Assembly (NCBI GenBank): GCA_907165065.1
Contig: OU015524.1
Location: 41,297,295 to 41,361,294, forward strand
Origin: Caprimulgus europaeus
Taxonomy: Eukaryota > Chordata > Aves > Caprimulgiformes > Caprimulgidae
Reading direction: 5' to 3'
DNA: 64,000 nt
Made by a program: the position numbers and the translations under genes. Below, piece after piece: positions 50,571-63,400 of this stretch. The notes below the pieces were generated by a model. The model saw only the letters and a program-made list of their open reading frames with translations, did not search any database and had not been told where the DNA came from. Each line of letters opens with the position of its first letter. Within the stretch, counting starts at the first letter, position 1.

Positions 50571-50596
50571 ATTCTGTGATTCTGTGATTCTGTGAT
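50571..50596 (+). repeat. CR1 terminal octamer array (ATTCTGTG)3
   Basis: Three perfect ATTCTGTG units plus AT. CR1 ends in this short repeat and not in poly-A, which is a diagnostic feature of the family and fixes the 3' end and orientation of the insertion. Confidence 0.95.
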
Positions 50597-53500
50597 AGTA
50601 CATATTCATTTTATCAGGTTGTTTCAACTCTATAAAATCCATAGAGTTGTACAGCAAATTTACTACTGCTTCTGTACTTTTAGAGATGTTAAGTCTGGTA
50701 ACACCTGTGACAACTTTGACTCCAAATAAGAAAGAAAGTTATGAGTCTGTTAATGCAGAGTCATAAACTGAATTAACTAACAAAGACTCTTTACAGTTTA
50801 CAGTGTAAGTCCTGCAATAAACATCAAGGAAAAAAAAAAGAACAAAATATCTTCAGATTTACCTGAGGAAATGTAAACAGTTCACAACAGAAGAGCAAGT
50901 TGAAAGGGTCACACCTGAGAAAGCAGCTAACTTTTCAACTTCAAAAGTTATAATTTTAAAAGGTGTGTTTTGTCACTCACTCCTCCAGAACTGAAAAGCA
51001 AGATATTGCTTATTTTACTTTAGCCTAAACCCACAGAACCTTCAAGGGGTTTCACCAGGTTTTGAAGCAAGCCCCTGGAGAGATAGAATTGAAAACAACA
51101 ACAACAAAAATAATAAACAAGCTGCCACTGCCCTAGGACCTCAGCTCAGGCTGCTCTGTATCAGCTTAGCAGATCAGGACACCTTCCTGCACTCTTAAGG
51201 AGCTTGGATTTCACTTTGCAGTGCTGGGTGCTACACCTCATACAGAGAAGGTGATACCAGGACAGCTTTATGCCAGTGCTACACATCTCCCAAAGCTTTT
51301 AAGTGAACACTCAATTTCAATGTGTTTTGACAGCCTGAGTGAAAGCACTGGCAGTGCCTCTGCAGCCACCCGCCAGCATGGCTTTCCCAAGCAGGCCATG
51401 CTTTGTAGCGATGGGAAGCAAGAGCTGTCACCGAATGGGTGTTTTCTGTACCTGGAAACTGCAGCCTTAATGAATAAATATGCTTAAAAATTCCACTCAC
51501 ATGCTCAAACCTGGTTCTAAAGCAAACCTGGAAATCTTTGTGTCAATGATCCTTAAACTGAAAGGATTTTGTTTAAAACCCAGTTGCTCACACTCAGCCT
51601 CGAAGCAGTCACACAACACCCCCCTCCCCAACCAGACAGCCCAGCAGTACTGGAGGCTCCCTGGCAGCTGTGCAAACCCCTCGTCTTCACAGCCTCCCCC
51701 AAACCATGCCAGTGAGATCCAGTGAAACAGGGGTCTGAGACCTCCCAGGGGCAGAGACGTGGGCAGCAGTGCTGGAGGTGAGCCCATAAGCAGCCTCTCC
51801 TGGGGATGCACAACGTGGAAAAGCCTGATCCCGAGAACCCAGAGGCAAGGCAAGTTCACTGAAGGGGGAACTGAGAAGCGGAACAAAAGGTGATGTTCCG
51901 GCTTCAAAGAAGTAAGTGGCAAAACCCAACCCGGATATCTCTAAAGCCTTATTTTCTATAAGCAAACAAAAACCTTGTTGCTTATAAGCAAGCTAAACTG
52001 AGCTAAACTTTTGCAATACAAAAAAGTGAACTTTTTGTGTCCACAGGTACACACTGATAAACTTTACTAACAAATGATTACCACTAACTTTTCAGAAGAT
52101 GCCACGAAATTGCAAGGCAGCTATACATACACACAAATTCTAAAATTTTCATGGATTCTTCTAAAGTCCTCGAGGGTGCCTTTTCTCTAGTGAGTCAAAA
52201 TGATGCATTCTTTAAAACTAATTTTAATGACAGTCTAAGTAGTAGAACCTGATAGAAAAGGAGTGGTATTAGGATGTCTCTCCAGGTGTGTTTATTCACC
52301 AGCAGTTTTAAGAAAAATCAGATTTGCTGGGTGGATTTATTTGAGATGTTTGCAATAATATGACTTAGAAAAAATATTTCAGATGGGAAACAGAACATAT
52401 TGGTACCTGCCTAATGAAGTAATGTAATTACTGTTTTCAGTGTCAGAATGCAATAATAGGCTTATTTCCCATTAGAATTTGCTCTTAATACCTGAGTGGA
52501 TAACCACAGATACCAAAAGCCATGAAATCCAAATTTCAGCTTAAGTTCAATATATTTTCAATGGAAATACGCTCTATTTCACTTAAAACCACATTTTAAA
52601 AATCCACAGGTAAATAAACAGTGTGCAACTTGCTTTAGCAGTTTTGAAAAAAAATAGAGTGACGTAATATCCAGCAGAGAACATATGGGATTTTTCGATC
52701 TGTGGGACTTTGTTTCCCCTGCAAACAGTGAATATCCATCATTCTGCGCATTCTGGAGCATGGTGCACTGGAGTAAAGCATCCACCATACAAGAGCCCCT
52801 GAGTTGGCAGCTATGTTTTGCAGACAGACCTTGAGAGACAGGTGTATTTCAGGTTCTCTTTGGTGGATGGGAGAATGATTCATAGCACTGCAGGATAATC
52901 TCTGTGGACACTTCTTTTGCAATAAAAGGAGACAGGCTCTGGCTGTAAGTTTTAAGAGACATGCTGAATATAGACCCTTCCTTGAATTTCATCAGGATAG
53001 TGAAACCATCTATAGGGGAAAAATACTTGATGTATTACAAGAAATTATATTTTACCGAATTTCATTGCATTTCAGTTTTTAGGTGTTTATGTTCCTAAGT
53101 TTTTCCTGTAGAGCTGGCTGAAAATGAATAAACATACTGCCCATAAATTGGAAAGGGGAAGAGACAAAGTCTTTCCATTTGAACAAAAATCTGTGAAGTA
53201 CAGCTTTCAACTTTTGGCTTGTAAATTTACTGCCTTAGAAAACTACTAATCAAACACAATCAAGAAGAGAGACGCTCTAGATTTAGTTATCATTTGTTGC
53301 TATAAGAAGCAGTGGAACAATAAATATAATATAAAGCAAAATGCCTAACTCTTCAGCCCAAGAGATCTGCACCAAACAAAAACTCTCCAAGGAGCTACTA
53401 AAGAATCCAGTTGATAACTTTCAACACACTTGAAGATTTCATTTCCACAGTTTAAACTGCTTAAGTCACCTTTGAACTCAATGGAAACAGTCCAAAGAAC

Positions 53501-56130
53501 TTGGCAGGACTCACAACATGTACACTCAACCGTGAATTTCCCTGTCGTCGGCAGAGTCTATTTGCTGAAGAACTGGTCCAATGTGTAGTTAAGTTACAGT
53601 TAAGTACAATGTATGCACAGAAAATAATGTAAAAGGATATCCGAGGTAAAGCAGAGATACAAAAGAAAACAACAGGCAATAATTACAATTGCACATGGTG
53701 ATGACTTTACTTTTACAGCATTGTTCCTCCTTTCTATCGGTTCAATGCATTTGTTCTTTATTGTCTCCTATTTAAGGAATACGTAAAATGACTCTTAGCC
53801 CTAGGGAGTTCAGCTCTGGAGAAATGACACAGACACACAACCCTGAGAAAAGATAATGAGGAATGAGCCTCAAGAGATTCAAAATTCAAGTGTGGTTTAA
53901 TTGAAAAAGTTGAAGAAGATCAGAGGAAAACATCTTTTTTCTCAAATCATTTCAGCTTCTGCTATAAACAAAGATGAATGTTTCTCAAGTTTTAACCATT
54001 AATAATGTTGCTGTAAAGCACAAGTATGCAAAACAAAATTAAATAAACAGGACTGATTCATCATTACACTCCAGTTGTTTCATACTGCTCTGGTGAAGCA
54101 GTAAATCCAGAAAAAAACATGTTGTTAAACCAGCTTTATGGCTGTTCTGCCAGGCACAGAGCAACTCATCACAGATATGTAGCACAAACCAATTTGAAAA
54201 ATCTCTTCCTATTTTTTGTGTCTCTGTCCTCTCTCCAATTTGAGCCATTGTTTAGGTATATTTTGTGCAAATTAGCTTCAGGTAGGCATCTGAACAGACC
54301 TTCTGGTCAGGCACTTTACAATGGATTATCTGCAGCCAGGGATGCAGCTGTCCCTGGCCATTTCACAGGATTAAGCTCTCTAGTTGCCCTCTTGCTCCTT
54401 TGACCCATCCTGTACTTAAAGCCTATTTAGTGATACTTTCATGTTGTTACTCACCCCTGCAGCAGCTCCACAACATAAAGCAGGTGTGAACCGAAGATGA
54501 TCACTAACCCTGACTCCTGTCCTACAACGCTGCCTGGCTGCAGTCCAGGACAGAGCCAGGGCAGGACTGGGATCAGTGAATGTAAGCCGTACAAACAGAT
54601 GAACAAATCTGATGATGCATTACTAAGAACTATAACAAAAGGGGGGGCGGAAACCACCCAAAATGCAAAATCTCTGGAAAACAAATGTGCCTATGATGCA
54701 TACCTGCAATTTGTAAGGTACTGCTCAGCAAAGCACTTACACTGACATTGCTGGAGCTGAGCTCTCTAAAGCACGTTAGCACACTTTGGTTAGAAATGAA
54801 ACACCTCTTAAAAACACTTCATGACAGTTCCCAGGTGGTGAGAATAGGGCATCCACTTTGGCACTACGCACCCAAGGGTGAGAAAAGCAGGACATGCAGC
54901 AAAGGTGGCGGGAGTGTAGCTAAGGTGCTAAATGCACTTCAGGCCCCCTTCACGTGTGAGAAACTAATCCACAGCTGCTCAGCTGCATGCAAGTGGTTTC
55001 CCACGCTACACTTGTGTCTGGCTGGCTGCCAGCCCATTTCAGAGGTGGGAAGTGAAAGTGAACCTCTGTACCCGTTTGATTCCTTTAGAACAGGGAAATA
55101 ACTTATGACCTGTTATCCATGTCAGAAGATACCAAGGTGGCCTTCCCAACTGCCGCTCTGCACTTTCAGCAGCTCACACCCCCTTTACGTTCACAGCCTC
55201 ACTGAGGCTCTCTGCTTTGGCACTGCTATTCATGGCCATGTCAACAGTGGAACTGCAAAGCCCTTATTTCCTTACCCTAAGATGAATTTTTCCCAGTTTC
55301 AAACCTATTTTATCCCTATTCTCAACTGAATTAAAAATCATCTTTTCCTGATACGTAGGGAAAAGAAAGAATTACTTTGTATATCCTTACTCTCTTTTAT
55401 TTCCAAAACACCAGCAGGAGAGTTCCGTTCTTAGGAAAGTCAGAGAGGACAAGAAGGCATGGACAAACACATTGCTAATCAAAGTTCACATATAATTGCA
55501 CCAAAAATAAGACACAACAAGATTTTAAATGCAAATACGATGGTTTAGAACCCCACATAAAGAAAGAGTTCAAATTACCTGGCATAAGGACAAGGAAGAC
55601 ATCCACTTATGATATTATAATATATAATATTCACTCCTCTCTCAATGGATGACTTGCAAAATCCCCCTTTGATATATTTACCAGGTAACACTTAACTCGG
55701 GAGAGGACATTTGCAGACACTTACGGACTAACGTTAAACTACAACTCTCCAATGTTTCACACTTACAGGATAAACTGTAGGTGGGAGAATGAAGAATCAA
55801 TACAGCTACAGAAATGTAAGTACAGAAACTGATGCAGATGAATTTTGAACAGCTCAGCTCTCAGTTATGTCACCACAAGTTGCATTACATGTGCTTGATA
55901 GCCCTGAAGATTTGTCTGAGGATTCAGAGTCCTTAGCTTTTAGTCATTCGGGTAGGATTTTCATTAGATTAAATAACCAATCCTCTGTTCAGTTACTGTC
56001 AGCATTTTCAGCTCAAGTGGTAGATGAATCTATAGCACTTAAAAAATCTGAAAAGCATTTACATGGTTTTCAAGAAAATTATGCATACACATTGAACCAT
56101 TCCCTCCTGCCCTCTTTCCATTGGCTGTGA
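50597..56130. other. Non-coding DNA with GC-richer patches, no gene recognised
   Basis: GC-richer patches lie at about 51120-51930 and 54290-55290. Open frames there (up to 141 codons, 51497-51922 on the minus strand) overlap others in several frames and have no domain I recognise. The 87-codon frame at 55867-56130 is acidic at its start (DSPEDLSEDSES) and reads like protein, but has no clear acceptor or donor and no recognised homologue. No transposable element identified. Confidence 0.5.
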
Positions 56131-56300
56131 TCACACTCCTTTGAAATGAGATAAAATTACAAGTGTGCATTCATGATTAACTTTAATTAGCAAACACATA
56201 CAAATCAATTATTAAATAATCACCTAATTAGCAGGAATAGTAAGCTGTGAGAAGTAATCAGTGAGAGAAACTTCAGAGATGGATGAGAAAGCAAACGGCA
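56131..56300. promoter_or_regulatory. Possible homeodomain-motif-rich element
   Basis: Two copies of TAATTAGCA (56184-56192 and 56225-56233) lie 41 bases apart, with further ATTA cores between them and a nearby TGATTAA. Such clustering is seen in conserved non-coding enhancers bound by homeodomain proteins but also arises by chance in AT-rich DNA. Weak call based on motifs only. Confidence 0.2.
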
Positions 56301-58790
56301 GTGAGCAAGCACACACTCAGAGCCAAGTTCAGCACTGCTGAAGAGGAAAGGAGATGGGATCTGGAAAGCTCTGACCTGTCTTCCAGTCCAAGTCATAACT
56401 ATATTCAGTAATTTCTGTAAAACTGCAGGTCCTCAGGCTTCACTGTGATTACAAGAAATGAATGGAGCTGCAATACCTAGATGTTGTGTTACTGCACTGA
56501 GCTCCTTCACAGCACATGAGATCAGGAATTTGGGGAATTTTATTTTCCAATTATTTTAATAACTTTATTTCATTGTGAAGACTCTTTTAGCCATATTCTA
56601 GCAGGCTACAGAGACAAGAACAGGTCTAGCCATCCTAGCCGCTCTATTCATTCACTGTTTCATCTTCCTTTCAAATCTTGGCTCAGATATAGATATATCA
56701 AGAGGATCCAGTGGTCAGGGCAGCCAGTCTATTGACACAACTGCTTTTTCTTTTGTTGAAATGGATGGGATCTTTGCAAGAATTCCTAGGACCACAACTT
56801 TGTCTGGTAGTATCACAATTTATAGGCAATATAATAAAGGGGCTCTGAGCTGTGCTTCATTGTGATCATCATTTTTTAATATTAGAGAACGCACATCATA
56901 AACTACTCCAGTGAGGGAAGAAAAAGTTTGAATAGAATTTGGATTTCCTGACCAGCTTATTGCATGACCATATGCATGATATGCTGCCCAGGGTGGAGGG
57001 TAGGTACTGGTTTTGGAACAGAGTAATTGGACTCAAGTACCATTCAGGTGACTTGATCTTGACAGAAACTATCTTGCTCAATTTCTGGAGGAAAAAAAAC
57101 CCCAGAGAATCACTCCCTTGATGGATAGGGCAGTAAAGGAATTCTACATATGTTTTGTTTTTAAAATAGATTACTCCAGAAATGTAATTTCGTCTTCAAA
57201 CATCTAACAAGGAGAAAAAAACAACCAACCAAACAAACAAACCACAAACCTTTCCTTTCTTTTTGCATTCCTCAAATGAAATACTTTGTAGAATGATCTT
57301 TATTCATCTTCTCTCCAGCACCACTATTTAAAATATTGTCTTTCTTTATAACAAACAGAAAAGCACTACTCATGTGAGTTCTAAAAATTACAATGTCCCA
57401 TCTTCTTTATATGATAAATCATTTATTCTCCTAATATGCAGTGCATAGTGCAGTTCTCTTAAGTATTTCTGACTTGATATGGATTCAGCTTTCTCTCTCC
57501 TCAGTTTTACTCATCTAACAAAATCATAGCACAAATGGCATTACAGAGTGTACCTTATAATGCTTCTGATGTAAAAGCTTATCTTAGTCTGCTTTCACCA
57601 GAGATTTCTGCCTATGCTTTAACAAAGGTAAATGAAAGGAAAATTTAGAGACTTTGAAAATCTTTCTAAAGGAGATTACATGGCATATCTTCGTAACAAG
57701 AAAAAATGAAAATATTTTTTTAAAAAGCAAGTACCTAAGAATGTTTAGCCTAAAATACAAGTTTTAGAACAGTCCCAAAGCCAGTAAACCATTGTTGTCA
57801 AGACCATCCAGCACTGAAGACAATCACTGAGATTGTCGGAGCAGTGAGCTGGCAATTTCAGTCCCACCTACACTTTCTTCTTGCTGAACTGTGCAGCAAA
57901 GTTGGCTCTCAGGAAAAAGAAAAAAAAAGTTACTCTCCAACTTATTCTTTCAGAAGGCTACTCAGAAAAGACCAAGAGCTAAAGGCTTTAATGATCTCAG
58001 AATGAGATATGAGGATTACTGTGAATACTCCAAAGTATTCACAATGTGCTCTGCATTTCCCAGGCTACAGAGCCGATGAAAAACTAGCATCTGTAAAACA
58101 AAATGTTTTTAATCTTGTTGTAAAAACTAGTTCCTTTTTTCCTGAGAGAGGAGCATCACAAGAACAGCAATCATTTATGCAAACTGTATGCTAAGTTTTG
58201 AAACCTATTCTTGACTTAAATCTCTGGCAAAGCATAAGATAAGGACTCTAATGCAAAAGCCAATTGATTAACTGACTGCCTTAGTCTCTAAATGGAAAGG
58301 ATTGCCATTGTGAGTTTCCTGGATTGTTTAACAGCATACATTTGTGCTGGACCACTTTCTTTACAATCTGTTTTTGCTTATGAAATGATGCATCCTACAG
58401 AGGACATTACTTTTTCACAAGACAAGAATGATTCATAATCACAGTGTTGCCTTGATCAGAATCTATTCTCTTTCTTGCTGTATCCTACACTAAACTGATG
58501 GGCTGGCCAGCCAGAATGCCTGTCATGCTCAACAAAAACTACCCTCCTGTTGTACTGATAATACAAACTGTTTATTAAAAAAACCCACCACCACCAAAAA
58601 AGAAAGGCAGAAAAAAGATTTTTTTGCTGAAGGCAATCAGCTGAAATCCCTTTCAGGCTTATCGGCTTGAACTGAGGATTATCTATTCCTCATGCAACAC
58701 TAAATATATAAAGAAAAATATACTGCCCTGTTTCAGCAGAGAAAATGCTGGTCTTTGAGCTGGAATAAAAGCACCAAGAACACACCGAGT

Positions 58791-58805
58791 GCTGCTGCTG
58801 CTGCT
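58791..58805. repeat. (GCT)5 trinucleotide repeat
   Basis: Five perfect GCT units in non-coding sequence. Too short to be notably unstable. Confidence 0.9.
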
Positions 58806-60006
58806 AAGTATTTTGTACAGACAAAACCCCTTAATACAACGAATTAAGAGTTTTGCCCCACTAAAAGATTACATTCACAGTAGTGTAACAGATTTCAGGA
58901 AGAATCTGTCAAAAATTTCCTTTTGAATAGAACAGTGCATTGATAATAGTGTGTTTTCTGCACCATAACAATGTGATGCTGTGACAGGGCCACATGCCTG
59001 CTTCCTTCAAAGCCTTGACAAACCCAGAATGAAAACAGAGCTCATCCTCTAATTCCACATAACAGCTATTACATTTTTAATACACAGAAAAGAAGCGTTT
59101 CCCTCTCTTACCTTTAACAGGCATGTGCTGAAAGAATGCTCCAAGACATTTTTCAGTAAACTGGTGATAGAGGAATCCCTGACTTACACAGGGCAGCTGC
59201 CATGGCACAGTACTGAAATTGTCAGATGATGTGGTCAGAATTAGCCAGTGGCTTGATAAAAATCAGCTTACTTCAGATCTAATATAGACACTGCGTAGAA
59301 ATATTATAGGACCAAAAGGACAGCTGTGGAACAAGCCATGATTTAAGAGTGCTATACCTATTATGTTTAGTAGTACAGGAAATGTAATGTTATTGTTTCT
59401 GAGCCATATAAATGAGTCCTATGAAATTTAAAATACCCAGAGTCCTCCTTTGAAAAATTCTGTAAAAGTATAACATTTATGCAAATGTAACTCAAACTAT
59501 AATGAAAGGATTGTCATAACTTCCCAAACCCTTTCTCACAAGCAAAATCACCCAAATGGACTTTTAAGTTCTCAATATGAAAAGAAAATCTGTTTACTCT
59601 GTTTACCATTTTTCCACTTCTTAAATTTACTAAAATAATGAAAACAGACCATTAAAAGAAGACTGTAAGAAATACTAATATCAATTTAGCCTATTGATCA
59701 GCAAAAACCAGAGCGCTGTAATGAATAATCTCAGAAGAGTGAAATCATAACATCCCCCAGGAAATTCCATCCATGCCCACTTCTGTCTCGTGGAGAGTCA
59801 GCAAAACCTCTGGATCAAGGGTAGATTGATCCAGTAAAACTTCAAATTTTTTTCTGCCAGAAGTATGCATATTATCAACCAAAGCAGCCACTGCTGTCTT
59901 CTGCACCTTCCTGCAATGCCATGAGGCTTCTGCTCCACGACACAGACATGCCTGCTTTGACGTTTTAGACAGTTTCCATTTTTGAGCTGCAGTATTTTAC
60001 TGGAAA

Positions 60007-60027
60007 TTTTATATTTTATATTTTATA
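60007..60027. repeat. (TTTTATA)3 tandem repeat
   Basis: Three perfect 7-base units in an AT-rich setting. Confidence 0.9.
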
Positions 60028-60370
60028 TGGAAAAGGTTTGCATTTTAGGAGCCATTAATACTGCACTAGAAAAAAAGATAGCTAATATTGCTTTCACATC
60101 CTGTTGCAGCAATCAGAAACAGTGAGACAATGGTTATTTTTCAGATTACATGAACTACCTTTAAGTCAGGAAAAAGTTTCCATAGAAAAAAAGTTTTTAA
60201 AAAAGTATTTATGATGACCAGTATTTCACAAAATTAAGATAAAGCTTTTGGATGTATAACAAAGGATATGAGTGCCAACACTTACGTGAACAAAAAGTAC
60301 ACATTTTACCATTATCTCATGAGAAATAAAGTTTAGCAGATAAATAACATGCACTGCGATACAGCTAAAT

Positions 60371-60430
60371 CATCTGCCATGTTTGTATAAGTTGAGAGGA
60401 GCTGTGATAAGTACTTATCCTTGTGATAAG
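60371..60430. promoter_or_regulatory. Possible GATA-factor site cluster
   Basis: The 14-base perfect palindrome GATAAGTACTTATC (60406-60419) carries two opposed GATAAG motifs, and a third GATAAG follows at 60425-60430. An E-box-like CATCTG lies upstream at 60371-60376. GATA plus E-box arrangements occur in haematopoietic enhancers of vertebrates. This is motif evidence only, with no indication of activity or target gene. Confidence 0.25.
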
Positions 60431-63400
60431 TGCTAAGGTGCAGCAGTAAAATAAAGATTACCCTGGCACTGATGTAGAGGCACAAATGGTTCTATGGTTG
60501 CTCATTATGACCAGTTGTAGCACTGCTAAGATTGGTGGTTAGGGATAAATAGATACATTTACCTTTATTTAAGAAGTAATCTCTCTGCTAAGCATAAGGA
60601 ATAAATTCAGAAAACAGCAAACAAAATGTTAAAGTGTTTCATTAAGTAGGCTCTTTCTGGAATAGCCAGGAGGTGACAAAGGACTGAACTTCTTTCTGTC
60701 AAGCTGAATACAACTACAAATCCAATCAGCATAAGCAACTATCTCAGTTCTGAGTCATGTGCATCAAATGTGGGTACTATTGCATTTACTATGCATTGAA
60801 GATTAAACTGATGGTCATCTCTGGAAACTTTGCTAGCCAATGACACAAAATGGTAGAGCTGGTAGTATGACTCATACTTACCTACATATATATGCACACA
60901 TAACTCTTGTGACAACAAAGCAACAGCACACAACATTGAGTTCTGTGTGGTAAAAAAGATGAACTGCATCACTTCCTTGGCAGAGAGACAAAATGAAGAA
61001 GGAATATCCTCCCATCGTCTCTGCTGAGAAATCTGGCCAATATTCAGTCTCTGCTGTGGAATCTTTTCTATTTTGTGTTACTAATCTTACAACACACTGT
61101 GGTTCTGCAGATACTTATCAACCAACACAAAAATGGTGAAAAAATTCTGTTTTGGCACTAAGTCTTCTTTTAAATAGAAAATGAAGACAATTTAAATTTT
61201 CCCACAGATTTTGTACATACAAGTCAGGCTTCAAATCAAACCCAAGAGACTGATGAATTGCATGCATTCCCAGAAACATGTGAATACTTTGAATCGAGTG
61301 ACACAGTCACATGCAATGTAGGTGCCATCACTTTTATTAACTCATAAACCAATCTTTGCCTCTGGAACCTGTGCAGCAATAATACTAACAGTTCTCAGTG
61401 AAACCTCAGAGCTTCATTCGTTCATTCAACCCGAGCACTGAGGAATTATCATGAACAAAGGATGCCTCATTCTTTCTGGAGCATAAAAAAAAGAAATCGT
61501 GACTCACCAGTTTATTGCTGTGCTCTGTGACACGTCCTGTGCAAAGGAAATCTACCTCTACCTTTAGAAATTGGACAGGGGACAAATGATGTGACATTTC
61601 TTTGAACCTTGGAAATAAGGAAGCAGAAATGGGCCTTCTCTTTAGCAGCAGATTGCTTGGTCTGTCAGCTTTCTGTAACTTCAGAATATAAATTTCTAGT
61701 GTGGCTGCACAGCACCTACAATTCATATAAATCAAGGCAACCATGGGCTTGCTGTTGCTTCAAGTCACTAGCCACATACTCTGTCTCTGAACCAGCACTG
61801 ACACCTGTGAACCAGAGGAGTGAGGTGGAAACTAATCACTGTTTGTAGGATTATGCTATCATTATTTGAAGGTAAAATGATTCCCAGTTTACTTTTGGAG
61901 GTTTGCATTAAACATAGTTAAAGCCTTAAAGATTTGATCATTCAGTTGTAACTCAGGGAAAAAAGGGCCATGTGCTCACACAGAAGAGTTGAATACACAG
62001 GGACTGTAAAAGCAGTGCCTTCCTGAAGCTGAAATGTGGTCTCTGACAATGTAATGTTACATGTTCCTAAAGTTGAAAAAGTAGGACAAATCTACCATGA
62101 GAAAAGCACTCCAAGTTCCCAACTCGACACTTGAAACACCAGTATGTCATGGATGATTTTAGGGCAGCTTAAGAAGTAGTCCTTGTACATTATGCACATT
62201 TTATGGCCTGAAATTCATAAAATACTCTGTCAGTCATGAAAACTCTGTGAGCAAGCAGAAGGCACTTTAATTAAAGAAACCTGTTACTTTAGAACACAGT
62301 AAAAATCTAAATTTAGAGACAACCTCCAGGAAAAGGAAAGTTCCTTATTTTATAACCCAGTTTAGGGAGAACAAGAAAGTGGAAGAGTAAATACCACAGG
62401 CAAAGCTGTATTCAAATTCACTTCTCCAGCACAAAAGGACCAACACGTGGTAACATGTGGGAGAGGAAAGGGACTCCATTTTCAGAGCGAGGATGGAGCC
62501 GATGTAACCTAAATTATGGAGCACTTTGATTGAAGTGGACGTTGCTGCAGCCCCCCACCCCTCAGGCCTGGATTAGCATTTGGCCTGGACAGCTGCTTGC
62601 AGCCTTCTGCACTGTTGCAAATGGTATGGCCAACGTGAGAGCAGGGACCACAGCACAGGGCTGGCCCAGGGACAGGGACAGAGGCCCTGCCTCTGCTCCC
62701 CTGCTGAGACAGCTCTGTCAAGGAGAGCTACTGCGGCAGAACAGCTCTGGGGTGGGGATGCCCTTACCACATTCACAAGCTACCTATGGCAATTAAGAAG
62801 GAACTTTTGCTTTTCTATAGACAATACAATTTTTGGTGAAATGTGTAGAGAGTGGTCTCAAGCTAACCTGAGAGGTGGGAGGCACATTATTTCTCAAGAA
62901 GAAGGTAAATAGTGTGCAGACAAGATCCTTGCAACTGAGAGCAAACCTATGCTGCTCAGACAAAAGATGCATTTCCCACCAAGCCGTGAGTGTCAATGAC
63001 TGATAATGTCAAGTGCCACGATGCAAAGAAACCTCCCTCCGGCATGAGCTAGAGCCCGTCTGCCACAGGCGGGTGGCAGGGAGACGGCACTCACTGCTGC
63101 AACTCCCTCGAGATCCAACATGTGAAGGTATTATCAATCTTAAAACTCTGCAGAAACAAGAGACTTTTTGGGGAAGTCAAATAAGTGAAGTATTGGCCAT
63201 TCCTTAAACAAGACTTCCATCCCATTACTGAGATTTCAAGTTAGATATAGACATACTTATTGAAACAATTAAACCTCAATTATCATGGAGCCTTAATTGT
63301 AAGGATTTTAGTCTACATCTTTCAGCCCTGTCTCTCTCTTCTCTCAGTTGTTACGCTGCTGTCATTCCCACTCCTCTTTCTTCCCTGTATGAACATTATA

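Larger units (their letters stand above)
47624..50596 (+). mobile_element. CR1 LINE, young copy with open ORF2, 5'-truncated
   Basis: A non-LTR retrotransposon copy of about 2.97 kb holding nearly all of ORF2, a 64-base 3' UTR and the terminal octamer array. ORF1 and the 5' UTR are absent, the usual result of incomplete target-primed reverse transcription. It lies about 70 bases downstream of an older CR1 in the same orientation. No target-site duplication is evident, as is typical for CR1. The absence of any stop or frameshift over about 2.9 kb points to a recent insertion relative to most avian CR1 copies. Confidence 0.95.
56301..60370. other. Non-coding AT-rich DNA, no gene recognised
   Basis: No exon or mobile element recognised on either strand. 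Open frames are at most 62 codons. Simple sequence consists of a CAAC/CAAA-rich run at about 57215-57250, (GCT)5 at 58791-58805 and three TTTTATA units at 60007-60027. Confidence 0.6.

Noticed and set aside
51497-51965. 141-codon minus-strand frame as a gene
   Set aside because: Three minus-strand frames overlap in the same GC-richer patch, with no domain and no conserved pattern I recognise.
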